The notes beneath the pieces were generated by a model that saw only the letters and a program-made list of their open reading frames with translations, did not search any database and was not told the DNA's origin. A program made the translations under genes and the position numbers. From Streptomyces xiaopingdaonensis (GTDB lineage Bacteria > Actinomycetota > Actinomycetes > Streptomycetales > Streptomycetaceae): a stretch of 64,000 nucleotides of DNA. The first letter of the stretch is position 1; every line of letters starts with the position of its first letter. Location of the stretch: positions 1 through 64,000 of the forward strand of contig NZ_AJTQ01000186.1 of the NCBI RefSeq assembly GCF_000262345.1. The letters run 5' to 3'. This document shows, in pieces, positions 17,417 through 25,108 of the stretch.

Positions 17417-19384
17417 TCAGCCGGGCCGCATCCGGAAGTCGTACGCGTCGGGAAGCGGGCGATCGGTGACCGCGGACCACACCTCGCCGAGGACCTCCTC
17501 GCCCTCCCGCAGGTCGTCCACCTCGAACCCGTCCTCGAAGACGGCGAGCGCCGCCGCGTTCCGCCCGCGTGCGGCCGCGACCTGTGCGTGCAGGAGGCGG
17601 AACCGGCCGCGTGACGCCGCAGCGGGCGGCAGCTCCGCGAGCGCCTCCTCCGCCTCGGCCGGGCGCCCCGCTGCGAGCAGCGCCGCCACCGCCTCGCGTA
17701 CGAGCGCCGGCAGGGCCGCGCCCGTGTGCACGGCAGCGGAGCGGAGGTCCGCCAGCGCCGCGCCGTACCGGTCGGCGGCACGCGACGCGTCGCCCTCGAC
17801 CGAGGCGGCGACGGCGAGGCACCGCAGCGCCGGCCAGCCGGCGCCCGCCCGCGCCGCCCGCTCCCAACTCCGCACCGCCTGCGACCGATCGCCCGCGTGC
17901 CACTGCGCGACGCCGAGGTGGTGGTCGAGCCAGGCGCGCCCGGACGCCGTGCCCTGCGCCGACTCCAGCAACTCGCGCCACTCCGGCGAGACGAGCGTCC
18001 CGCCGGGCGGCTCCCCCGGCTCCGGCTCCGGCGGCTCGCCCGCCCTCAGCAACCGCAGCCACGGCTGCTGCTCGGGTCCCAGGTCCTCCGGCGCGAACGG
18101 CGTACCCGGCAGCGAGTACCCGGCGCGCTCCACCTCCAACGCGCCCCAGCCGGAGCCGAAGGCGAGGCGCCCACCCGCCGGCTCGGCGTCCGCGATCCGG
18201 CGCCACCTGCCGTACGCCTCGTCCACCGCGGCACGCGGCAGCGCCTCCTCCAGGCGGCGCTCCGTGTGCGCGACGGCGCCGGACCAGTCGGCGTGGACCC
18301 GCGAGGGGTCGGTCGAGAGCGGCCCGTACGACTCCAGCCACGCGAACTCCTCGCCCGCGTCGAGCGGCACGTGCTCCAACTGCGTCCGCGCCAGGCCCGC
18401 TTGGATCTCCGCGTAGCCGCCGGTACCGGGCTCGGTGAGCCACCGCTGCCAGCGCCTGCCGCCAGGGCCCGAGCCCCAGACGAAGAGTTTGCGGCCGCGC
18501 AGCACATCGGTCGAGGTCTGCACGAGGCCGCTCCCCCGCTCGTCGAGGGAGGCGATCCACTTGCGGGAGTCCTCGGGGACCTCGTGGAAGTAGTCGGCGG
18601 GGAAGACGCTGCCGAGCGGATAGCTGCGGTCGGCGCCGTCGAACCGCGGGAAGGGGACGCGGCGCAGGGCGCGCTCGTACGCGAAGTACCAGGTCTCCTC
18701 CGCCGGTGCCACGACGCGGGTCGACGGCTCCTCCGGGACGGCGATGTTCGACCACCAGTAGACCGGCACCCTGCGGTGGTTGGGGTTGCGGATGCGTACG
18801 CCGACGTGGAGGAAGTCGGAGTCCTCGGGAAGCCACAGATCGACCTGGAACGGGGTGTCGCGCAGCCGTTCCCACTCCCAGAGGCGGAGCACCGCGCCGT
18901 CGTTTTCGGGAGCGGGCACCTCGGCCGCGTGGAGAGGGGCGCAGGAGAGCGCGGTGTGGCCGGTGGCGCCGATGTTCCACTCGATGCCGCCCGAGTACCA
19001 GGCGCCGTTGAGCGCGAAGTTCGCCGGCTGGAAGACCGGGTTGACGTACAGGAGTTCGCGGCCCGTCGGCTTGTGGAAGAGGGAGCGCACGCGCCCGCCC
19101 GAGCCGGGCAGGACCTCGGCGCGCAGCCGGGCGTTCTCGATCACGAGCGTGTCGAGGACGCCGTTGCCGCGTTCGCGACCGTAACCGTCGCGGACCGGCT
19201 CGGGCAGCACCGAGCGGAGCGGCTCGTACCCCACCTGCCGTGCCATCTCCTCGGGGAGCAGGGCGCGTTCCTCCCGCGAGAGGGTGTGCGCCTCCTCCGG
19301 CGGGAGCAGCGCGGGAAGCGGGTTGTCGGCGCCCAGCGGCGCGACGGGCAGCGTCACCGTGCTGCGTCGTACGGTCGTGGCCAC
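17417..19384 (-). CDS. DUF5107 domain protein with C-terminal helical repeats
   Basis: A 655-residue protein with a DUF5107-type N-terminal half (about 50-340). This is an aldose-1-epimerase-like beta-sandwich with motifs LENARLRAEVLPGSGGRVRSLFHKPTGRELLYVNPVFQPAN, GGIEWNIGATGHT and YWWSNIAVPE. The C-terminal third consists of helical pairs rich in Ala/Leu (about 495-630) that look like TPR repeats. Family members are found with sugar transport genes and probably bind or process carbohydrates. Its neighbourhood, on the same strand 372 bases upstream of the DeoR operon, fits this. The GTG at 19384 precedes the conserved TTVRRSTVTLPVAP segment. Confidence 0.75.
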   Translation of the reverse strand: MATTVRRSTVTLPVAPLGADNPLPALLPPEEAHTLSREERALLPEEMARQVGYEPLRSVLPEPVRDGYGRERGNGVLDTLVIENARLRAEVLPGSGGRVRSLFHKPTGRELLYVNPVFQPANFALNGAWYSGGIEWNIGATGHTALSCAPLHAAEVPAPENDGAVLRLWEWERLRDTPFQVDLWLPEDSDFLHVGVRIRNPNHRRVPVYWWSNIAVPEEPSTRVVAPAEETWYFAYERALRRVPFPRFDGADRSYPLGSVFPADYFHEVPEDSRKWIASLDERGSGLVQTSTDVLRGRKLFVWGSGPGGRRWQRWLTEPGTGGYAEIQAGLARTQLEHVPLDAGEEFAWLESYGPLSTDPSRVHADWSGAVAHTERRLEEALPRAAVDEAYGRWRRIADAEPAGGRLAFGSGWGALEVERAGYSLPGTPFAPEDLGPEQQPWLRLLRAGEPPEPEPGEPPGGTLVSPEWRELLESAQGTASGRAWLDHHLGVAQWHAGDRSQAVRSWERAARAGAGWPALRCLAVAASVEGDASRAADRYGAALADLRSAAVHTGAALPALVREAVAALLAAGRPAEAEEALAELPPAAASRGRFRLLHAQVAAARGRNAAALAVFEDGFEVDDLREGEEVLGEVWSAVTDRPLPDAYDFRMRPG

Positions 19385-20023
19385 GGCACCCCCACAGCTC
19401 GACGGAGACCACCGGGCGCCGGCGGTCCATCGGTCCATGGAACAGGCTCAGCGATTCGTTGACCAGGGGACGTGCGGGGTGGCGAGCGGGGCCGGGGCGG
19501 ATGTGGGGGTGCGGGCGGTGACGTGGGCCTCGGTCAGTCGGTGGGCGTCCCGCCCTCGCCGGGTTCGGGGCACGCGCACGTGCGGTTGGCCTGAGAAGTC
19601 TGGGCGGTCAACGTACTGCGACTACGGCCTCCCCGGTACCGGACCGGTGAGGTGGGCGCGAACGGCCGCTGCTCAAGGATCGGACAACGTGCGGGCGTCC
19701 GAGTCACCCCGAGAGGACTGGACGGTGAACACGCCGCGGCTGCACGGTGGTTGCGGCACGGAGCCGGTGACTTCTCATCGGCTCGGCCGGGCGGTGAGCA
19801 TGGCCGCTCGCCGCACGAAGGCGGAAGCCCGGGCGATCGGGGCGTCCGGGGCACTCGGAGAGGGCGGGCCAGGTGCTCGCGTCCCCGGGGGGCTCACCGG
19901 CTCAAGGGAGCGGGCAACCGGAGACGCACCGGCCATCGGGTCTCGGCAACCGACCGGAGAATCACGGTCGTTGAGCAGCACCCACGGAGCGGCTCCGGAC
20001 GGAACGGCGGCCGTTCTCCCGCG
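19385..20023. other. 639-base gap without a recognisable gene
   Basis: Open frames here are short, Arg/Pro-rich shadows and none has a ribosome site with plausible protein sequence. The DUF5107 gene promoter must lie in the left part, where an eight-base direct repeat CGGTCCAT occurs twice near 19422-19437. I see no tRNA, hairpin terminator or mobile element. Confidence 0.5.
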
Positions 20024-20338
20024 TCAGCGCCTGCGTGCGAAAAGCAGCGCTCCGCAGAGCCAGCCGATCGCCGCCATCGCGAGGAGAGCCGTCCAGAGGG
20101 GGACGGTCACCTCCGGGACCAGCAGCCGCACCTTCACGGGACGGGTGTTCTCGCCGACGAAGACGATGGCCGCGAGCGCGAGGACGACCGCCGCCACCCT
20201 GCCCGGCGTCACCGTCCTGCGCCGCTCGCGGTCGTCGGCGTTCCCGGAGTACGCGCGCCTGCGCCTCATGCGCTCCACGGTGCCCGTGAAGGAGACGGGC
20301 ACACCCGCGCCGCGCGGACCCGCGGGCGGCGACGTCAC
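20024..20338 (-). CDS. LapA-domain (DUF1049) membrane protein
   Basis: A 104-residue protein ending in a LapA/DUF1049 module: VTPGRVAAVVLALAAIVFVGENTRPVKVRLLVPEVTVPLWTALLAMAAIGWLCGALLFARRR. It has two membrane helices separated by the conserved F-x-x-x-N-T-x-x-V-x-x-x-L-L turn. The family is linked to cell-surface and lipopolysaccharide-assembly proteins in Gram-negatives, but the role in actinomycetes is unknown. The GTG at 20338 leaves a 15-base gap after the phosphopantetheinyl transferase stop; an ATG at about 20269 would drop only the variable Arg-rich tail, so the start is uncertain. Confidence 0.72.
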   Translation of the reverse strand: MTSPPAGPRGAGVPVSFTGTVERMRRRRAYSGNADDRERRRTVTPGRVAAVVLALAAIVFVGENTRPVKVRLLVPEVTVPLWTALLAMAAIGWLCGALLFARRR

Positions 20339-20353
20339 CCTCTCGGGGCAGGG

Positions 20354-21016
20354 TCACTCGGCGTACGCCACCGCCGCCGCGTACCCGTCGGCAGCGTCGA
20401 CGTCCGCGATCGGCCAGCCCGGCGGCCGGCCGGGGCGGTCGCCGGTGCCGACGTAGCAGACGGCCGGGTCCTCGCCCAGGCCGACGCCGCGGGCCTTGAG
20501 GTACGCCTCCTTGCGGGTCCAGCACCGTGCGAAGGCGGCGGGTCGCTGCGGTGCGGGGAGGGAGGCCAACTCGGCGCGCTCGTCCGGGTGCAGGGCCCGC
20601 GCCGTCTCCGCCGTCGTGGCCGCGCTCGGGTGGGACTCGACATCCGCCCCGACCGGAACCGGGGCGAAGGCGAGGAGTACCAGGTCGCCTGCGTGCGACA
20701 GGGAGAAGTGGAGCTGCGCGCCGGCGGCTCCGGCGACCGCGGGGCGACCGTGCGCCCCGCCGCAGAGGGGGCAGGGGAGCCGGGTGAGCGGGACCGCGTC
20801 GGGCGCGAGGCCGAGCCGTGCGCCGAGCTCCCGCCTCAGGCCCACGTGCGCGACGAGGTAACGGTCCCGGTCGACCGCGCGGACGAAGGCACCGTGACGC
20901 GTCCGCTCCTCGTCGCAGAGCACCTCTCGCTCGGCCTCCGCATCCGCGCGCTCCTCCGACACCCGCAGCAGCCGCACGGCGACGGACGGCGCCGCGACCC
21001 GCAGTGGCAGGACCAT
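20354..21016 (-). CDS. 4'-phosphopantetheinyl transferase (Sfp type)
   Basis: A 220-residue Sfp-type PPTase. The magnesium-binding pair is intact in VGADVES (Asp125, Glu127), as is WTRKEAYLKARG (Trp166, Lys169, Glu170). An upstream CPLCGGAHGRP segment and LHFSLSHAGDLVLLA match actinobacterial Sfp proteins. The enzyme moves phosphopantetheine from CoA onto carrier domains of polyketide and nonribosomal peptide synthetases. It could serve the siderophore pathway that starts at the right end of this window, though such enzymes are broad in target. The ATG follows CCGAGGAGG. It is divergent from the kinase gene and followed closely by the LapA gene. Confidence 0.92.
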   Translation of the reverse strand: MVLPLRVAAPSVAVRLLRVSEERADAEAEREVLCDEERTRHGAFVRAVDRDRYLVAHVGLRRELGARLGLAPDAVPLTRLPCPLCGGAHGRPAVAGAAGAQLHFSLSHAGDLVLLAFAPVPVGADVESHPSAATTAETARALHPDERAELASLPAPQRPAAFARCWTRKEAYLKARGVGLGEDPAVCYVGTGDRPGRPPGWPIADVDAADGYAAAVAYAE

Positions 21017-21118
21017 CGCACCTCCTCGGCGCGGGAGTTTACGGCAGAACCGCCCGCCGCGTGAGGGAGACTGGACGGCCGACCACCGGGCCCGTGCGCC
21101 CACGAGGAGAGGCGGCGC

Positions 21119-22069
21119 ATGCCCGAGACACTCTTCCCCACCGACCATCCGGCGTTCGCCCGGCTGCGGGGCAGTGACGGGGGGCGGGCGTGGGTGGAGC
21201 GGCTGCCCGCGCTCGTCGAGGAGGCGCGGACCACCTGGGCGCTGCGCATCGATCCGCCTTTTCTCAGCGGGAGTTGCTCGTGGACGGCACCGGTGCGCGG
21301 AGCGAACGGGGAGCCGGCGGTCCTCAAGATCGTCTGGCCGCACCGCGAGGCGCGGGGCGAAGCCGCCGCGCTGCGCCTGTGGGACGGCGACGGCGCGGTA
21401 CGGCTCCTCGCGCACGCTCCCGAACGGCACACGCTCCTGCTGGAGCGGTGCCTGCCCGGCACCGAACTGGGGGCGCATGAGGGGCAGTCAGCCGAGGAGC
21501 GTCTGCTCGCCGCGTGCGCCGTGCTGCGCCGGCTGTGGGAGGCGGGCAGGCGCTCCGGCGGCCCGGGCCTCGGCGGCATCGAGCGGCTGACCGATGTCGC
21601 GGAAGAGTGGGCCGACCTCGTCGAGGAGCGCGCCGGCCGGCTGCGGACGTGCGAGGCGGACACCGGGCTCTTCGCGCACGGCGCACGGCTCCTGCGGCAG
21701 TTGCCGCGCACCGCGTCGGAACCGGCGCTGCTCCACGGCGACTTCAACCCGGGCAACCTTCTCGCCGCCGCACGCGCACCGTGGCTCGCGATCGACGCCA
21801 AGCCGATGCTCGGCGACCCGGCGTACGACCCGTGGCCCCTCATCACCCAGCTCGGCGACCCGTACGCGCACCGCCTTCCCGTGACCGTGCTACGGGCGCG
21901 CACCGCGCTCGCGGCTGAGGCGCTCGGGCTCGATGTCGCGCGGTTGCGGGCCTGGACGCTCGCCCGACAGGTGGAGGAGCTGCTCTGGGCGTGGGAGCGG
22001 GAGCAGCCGCGGAACAGGCAGGAAAAGCTGCGCCGTGCACGGGTGTTGGCGACGGTCGCCGAGGCTTGA
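21119..22069 (+). CDS. Aminoglycoside phosphotransferase family kinase (streptomycin 6-kinase-like)
   Basis: A 316-residue kinase-fold protein. The ATP-anchoring Lys70 in AVLKIVWPHREARGE, the catalytic Brenner motif LLHGDFNPGNLL (Asp208) and the magnesium Asp in AIDAKPMLGDPAYDPW (Asp227) are all present. The D-x-K-P-x-x-G-D-P-x-x-D-x-x-P spacing is that of the APH(6)/hydroxyurea phosphotransferase group. The substrate could be an aminoglycoside or an unrelated small molecule; no aminoglycoside biosynthetic genes are nearby. It is transcribed alone, with a GAGAGGCGGC site before its ATG. Confidence 0.87.
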   Translation: MPETLFPTDHPAFARLRGSDGGRAWVERLPALVEEARTTWALRIDPPFLSGSCSWTAPVRGANGEPAVLKIVWPHREARGEAAALRLWDGDGAVRLLAHAPERHTLLLERCLPGTELGAHEGQSAEERLLAACAVLRRLWEAGRRSGGPGLGGIERLTDVAEEWADLVEERAGRLRTCEADTGLFAHGARLLRQLPRTASEPALLHGDFNPGNLLAAARAPWLAIDAKPMLGDPAYDPWPLITQLGDPYAHRLPVTVLRARTALAAEALGLDVARLRAWTLARQVEELLWAWEREQPRNRQEKLRRARVLATVAEA

Positions 22070-22350
22070 GCCGGGGCACGGTGCGGGCGCGTCGATGCCT
22101 GCTCGGGAGCTTACGGTGCACCGTGGCGGGGCGGCGGCGTGGTAGCGGCCCGGGTGCGTGGCGTCCGTCTCGGCCGTCCTCCGCACGTGCCACGACATCC
22201 CGCGTCTCTCGCCGCCCACAGCCGTGGGGCCGCCGACGCGCCCAACGGATCGGCGGTACACGTGTGTTGACGGCTCCCCTTCATGGCTGTGCTGCGTGGC
22301 GAGGGACAGCGCCCCCCGCGCGTAGGCGTGCGGCTCGGCGGAGACGCGGC

Positions 22351-23094
22351 TCAGCCCTGCGGTGCCGGCGCCCTGCCCCGACGCGGGTGCGCTGCGGCCT
22401 GCACCCCCCGTCCCTGACCGTCATCGGGGACCGCGCCGGCGGCCTCCGTGGACCTCCCCACGCGCAGGCCGAGTTGGAAGCGGCTCTCCGCCCCCAGCAG
22501 CTCCATCAGGGCAGCGATGCGTCGGCGGTAGGTGCGCACGGAGACGCCGAGGCGGAGCGCGGCGCGCTCGTCGGTGTAGCCGCGCGCGAGCATCCGCAGG
22601 GTGCCCCTGGTCTCCTTGTCGAGCGGCGGCGCTTCCGCTCCGAAGCCGTCACCCGGGGTGAACTCCCGTGAGACCTCCCAGGCGGAGACGATCAGCGCGC
22701 GCACCCCCTCCACCACGTCGGACGCCGTGACGAGGGTGTAGCTGCGCCCGCCACCGGTGCGTCCGGCGAGGAGCGCGAACCGGCGGTCGACGACGATCGC
22801 CTCCTGTGGCAGCGGGGCGCCGGCGATGCGTACCCGCGCACCGGCCTCGGCCGCCTCGGTCAGGTGCCGGCGACCGGCGGGGTCGCCTGTCACCTCGGGG
22901 GTGGAGAGCTTGCGTGCGGTGAACCCGCGCGAGCGCGGTCGCGCCCGGGTGTGCGAGGCGAGAGCCCGCCAGGTGTCGGGATCGGCGGTGGCGCAGAGGA
23001 ACTCGTGCCGTACGTCGGTGAAGAGGTGCCCGGCGCGCTTCAGCAACTCCTCGGTTCCGTGCAGGGTGAGTATCTGGGCAGCAGACGAGTCCAT
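22351..23094 (-). CDS. LuxR-type helix-turn-helix regulator
   Basis: A 247-residue one-component regulator. The C-terminal GerE/LuxR helix-turn-helix is clear at about 165-210: ETRGTLRMLARGYTDERAALRLGVSVRTYRRRIAALMELLGAESRFQLG. The N-terminal 150 residues form a phospholipase-D-like or TrmB-like sensing domain (HGTEELLKRAGHLFTDVRHEFLCATADPDTWRALASH, later IVVDRRFALLAG), a common arrangement in Streptomyces. No phosphoacceptor domain is seen. It is divergent from the aldo/keto reductase gene 101 bases away, which it may regulate. Confidence 0.85.
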   Translation of the reverse strand: MDSSAAQILTLHGTEELLKRAGHLFTDVRHEFLCATADPDTWRALASHTRARPRSRGFTARKLSTPEVTGDPAGRRHLTEAAEAGARVRIAGAPLPQEAIVVDRRFALLAGRTGGGRSYTLVTASDVVEGVRALIVSAWEVSREFTPGDGFGAEAPPLDKETRGTLRMLARGYTDERAALRLGVSVRTYRRRIAALMELLGAESRFQLGLRVGRSTEAAGAVPDDGQGRGVQAAAHPRRGRAPAPQG

Positions 23095-23195
23095 GGTGTC
23101 GACAAGTCTGCTGCGCCCCGCCCCCTCGCGTCAAAAGGTGACAGCTTCCTGCCACCTCCCCCCGTGCGTCGGCCCGCTTTGGCACCGTCGCACTC

Positions 23196-24086
23196 ATGAC
23201 ACCTCAGCACACCGGAACACCCGACCCCGCCCAGGCGGCGGGGGTATGGCAGCTCGGCGGCGACACCCCCGTCTCACGGATGGGGTTCGGCGCGATGCGG
23301 CTGCCCGTCAAGGACCTGCGGGGACCGCAGCGCGACCCGCGGGACGGCATCGCGGTGCTGCGCCGCGCGCGCGAACTCGGCGTCAACCACATCGACACCG
23401 CCGCCTTCTACTTCCAGGGCGAGGTCCGCGCGAACCTGCTCATCAAGGAGGCGCTCGCCCCCTACCCGGAGGGGCTCGTGCTCGCCACCAAGGTCGGGCC
23501 CTCACGCAGCCCGGACGGTGCGTTCCTGCCGGAGGCGACGCCCGAGCAACTGCGCGGGCAGGTTGAGCAGAATCTCACCGAGTTGGGCGTCGATCGGCTC
23601 GACCTCGTCAACCTGCGCGTCGGTACCGCGCTCGACCGCGACGAGGCGCCCCTGGGCGCACGCTTCGAGGCGCTCGCCGCGCTGCAGGAGGAGGGGTTGA
23701 TCAAACACCTCGGCGTCAGCAACGTGACCGGGCCCCAGCTCGCCGAGGCCCGCCGAATCGCTCCCGTCACCTCGGTACAGAACAGGTACGGCATCAGCGA
23801 CAGGGGGGACGAGGAGCTGCTGCGGCAGTGCACCGAGGCGGGGATCGCCTACGTCCCGTTCTTCCCGCTCGGCGGCAAGGACGGTGCGCAGGCGGCACGG
23901 ATCGCCCGGGTCGCGGAACGGCACGAGGTCTCCCCCGCCCAACTCGCCCTCGCCTGGCTTCTGTCGACCTCACCCGCCGTGCTCGCGATCCCCGGCACCG
24001 GCTCCCTGACGCACCTGGAGGAGAACGTGGCGGCGACCGGGGTGCGCCTCACCGAAGAGGAGCTCGCCGAGGTGGCGGGGGACTGA
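23196..24086 (+). CDS. Aldo/keto reductase
   Basis: A 296-residue (beta/alpha)8 NADPH-dependent reductase. Catalytic Asp and Tyr are in NHIDTAAFYFQGEV (near 65-72) and Lys is in LVLATKVGPSRS. The usual catalytic His is replaced: the strand reads RLDLVNLRVGT, with Asn at that place, as in the YdbC-like group. The C-terminal coenzyme loop is seen as AIPGTGSLTHLEENVAA. It should reduce aldehydes or ketones in the cytoplasm, but substrate and direction are unknown. It is preceded by the LuxR-type regulator in divergent orientation and followed by a 450-base gap. Confidence 0.88.
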   Translation: MTPQHTGTPDPAQAAGVWQLGGDTPVSRMGFGAMRLPVKDLRGPQRDPRDGIAVLRRARELGVNHIDTAAFYFQGEVRANLLIKEALAPYPEGLVLATKVGPSRSPDGAFLPEATPEQLRGQVEQNLTELGVDRLDLVNLRVGTALDRDEAPLGARFEALAALQEEGLIKHLGVSNVTGPQLAEARRIAPVTSVQNRYGISDRGDEELLRQCTEAGIAYVPFFPLGGKDGAQAARIARVAERHEVSPAQLALAWLLSTSPAVLAIPGTGSLTHLEENVAATGVRLTEEELAEVAGD

Positions 24087-24539
24087 ACACTCGGGAGCGC
24101 GGTGGGTGTTGCTGCGGCCGTCGCTGTCCGGCGCGAGACGGCGTCGGGGACGGCCTGGTAGCGCGGGGCCGGGCATCGCACGGGGCCTGGTGCGGCGCCG
24201 GGAGCTGGATGGTGGCGGGGCGCACTGCGGCGGTCGAACGGTGGGGCGGCTGCCGGTTACACGTCAACTCGACGGCGTTCCTGGGGAGTTCGTCGGCAGG
24301 CCGGCTCGGACCGACGCAGGCTCCGCGCCACGACGCGAGTCAGCGTGCGAACGGCGTGAGGGGTGCAGGACTCACCCGGCTCAAAAACGGCGAAAGGCTC
24401 CGCGCCGTGTCCGCTCCGGTGCGAGGTACGGGGGCGTGCCGGCGCGGAGAGGGCCGAGCTCGCCTCGACGGGACGTCTCCGGCCCCCGGGAGTCGGGGCC
24501 CAACCCGCCACGGTTCGCTCGATGTTGAGCTACCGGCAC
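24087..24539. other. 453-base gap without a recognisable gene
   Basis: This stretch lies between the aldo/keto reductase stop and the end of the broken DinB-like gene. Frames on both strands are Arg/Gly/Pro-rich and without ribosome sites. I see no clear hairpin, repeat or RNA gene. Confidence 0.5.
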
Positions 24540-25108
24540 CCACCGCGCTCCGCCGTCGCTCCCCCACCGCGCCGTCCGACAACTCCCTCACCACGTCGAG
24601 CCGCCCGAGGTGGCGGGCGTACTCCTGGAGCAGGTGGAAGAGAATCCAGGAGAGCGTCGGCGCCTCCTCCGCTGTGCCGAACCTGCCTCCCACCTCCGGC
24701 CGTCGACGCAGGTCGACCCCTTCGCACACGGACCGGGAGCGTGCGCACTCGGTGCGGAAGGTGTCGGGTACTTCAGCCGCCGTCATCCCGGGCGGGACCC
24801 GCCACCGTTCGTCGGCGTCCTCGTCGCCCAGGATTCGGCGAGCTGCTCGGCGCGGAATCCCCAACGCAACCATCGGCGTTCGACGTAAAGCAGGTGCCAG
24901 ACAAGCTCCAGCGGGCTCCACCCCGACGGCAGCAGGGAGCTGCGCAGCTGCTCCTCCGAGAGACCCGCGAGCTTCGCCTCCACGCTGCCGCGGAGACGGT
25001 CGAGGTGCCCGGCGAGAAGATCGGCCGGTTCGACGATGTGACGGGCGGCTCCTCGGAGGAGCGCGGTGGGCTCTGGCCGGTACCGCCCGCCGCGTCCGGA
25101 AGCGTCAC
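24540..25108 (-). pseudogene. DinB/DUF664-like gene with two apparent frameshifts
   Basis: Three frames together spell one DinB-superfamily (DUF664) protein of about 185 residues. The first starts GTG at 25108 with VTLPDAAG. The next frame continues YRPEPTALLRGAARHIVEPADLLAGHLDRLRGSVEAKLAGLSEEQLRSSLLPSGWSPLELVWHLLYVERRWLRWGFRAEQLAESW. The third continues GDEDADERWRVPPGMTAAEV and ends near LSWILFHLLQEYARHLGRLDVVRELSDGAVGE. One base appears lost near 25085 and one near 24828, both in G-runs. The GTG overlaps the S9 peptidase stop (GTGA), so the ancestral gene was the operon's last member. It is either a recent pseudogene or the result of two base-calling errors. Its exact end is uncertain. Confidence 0.7.
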
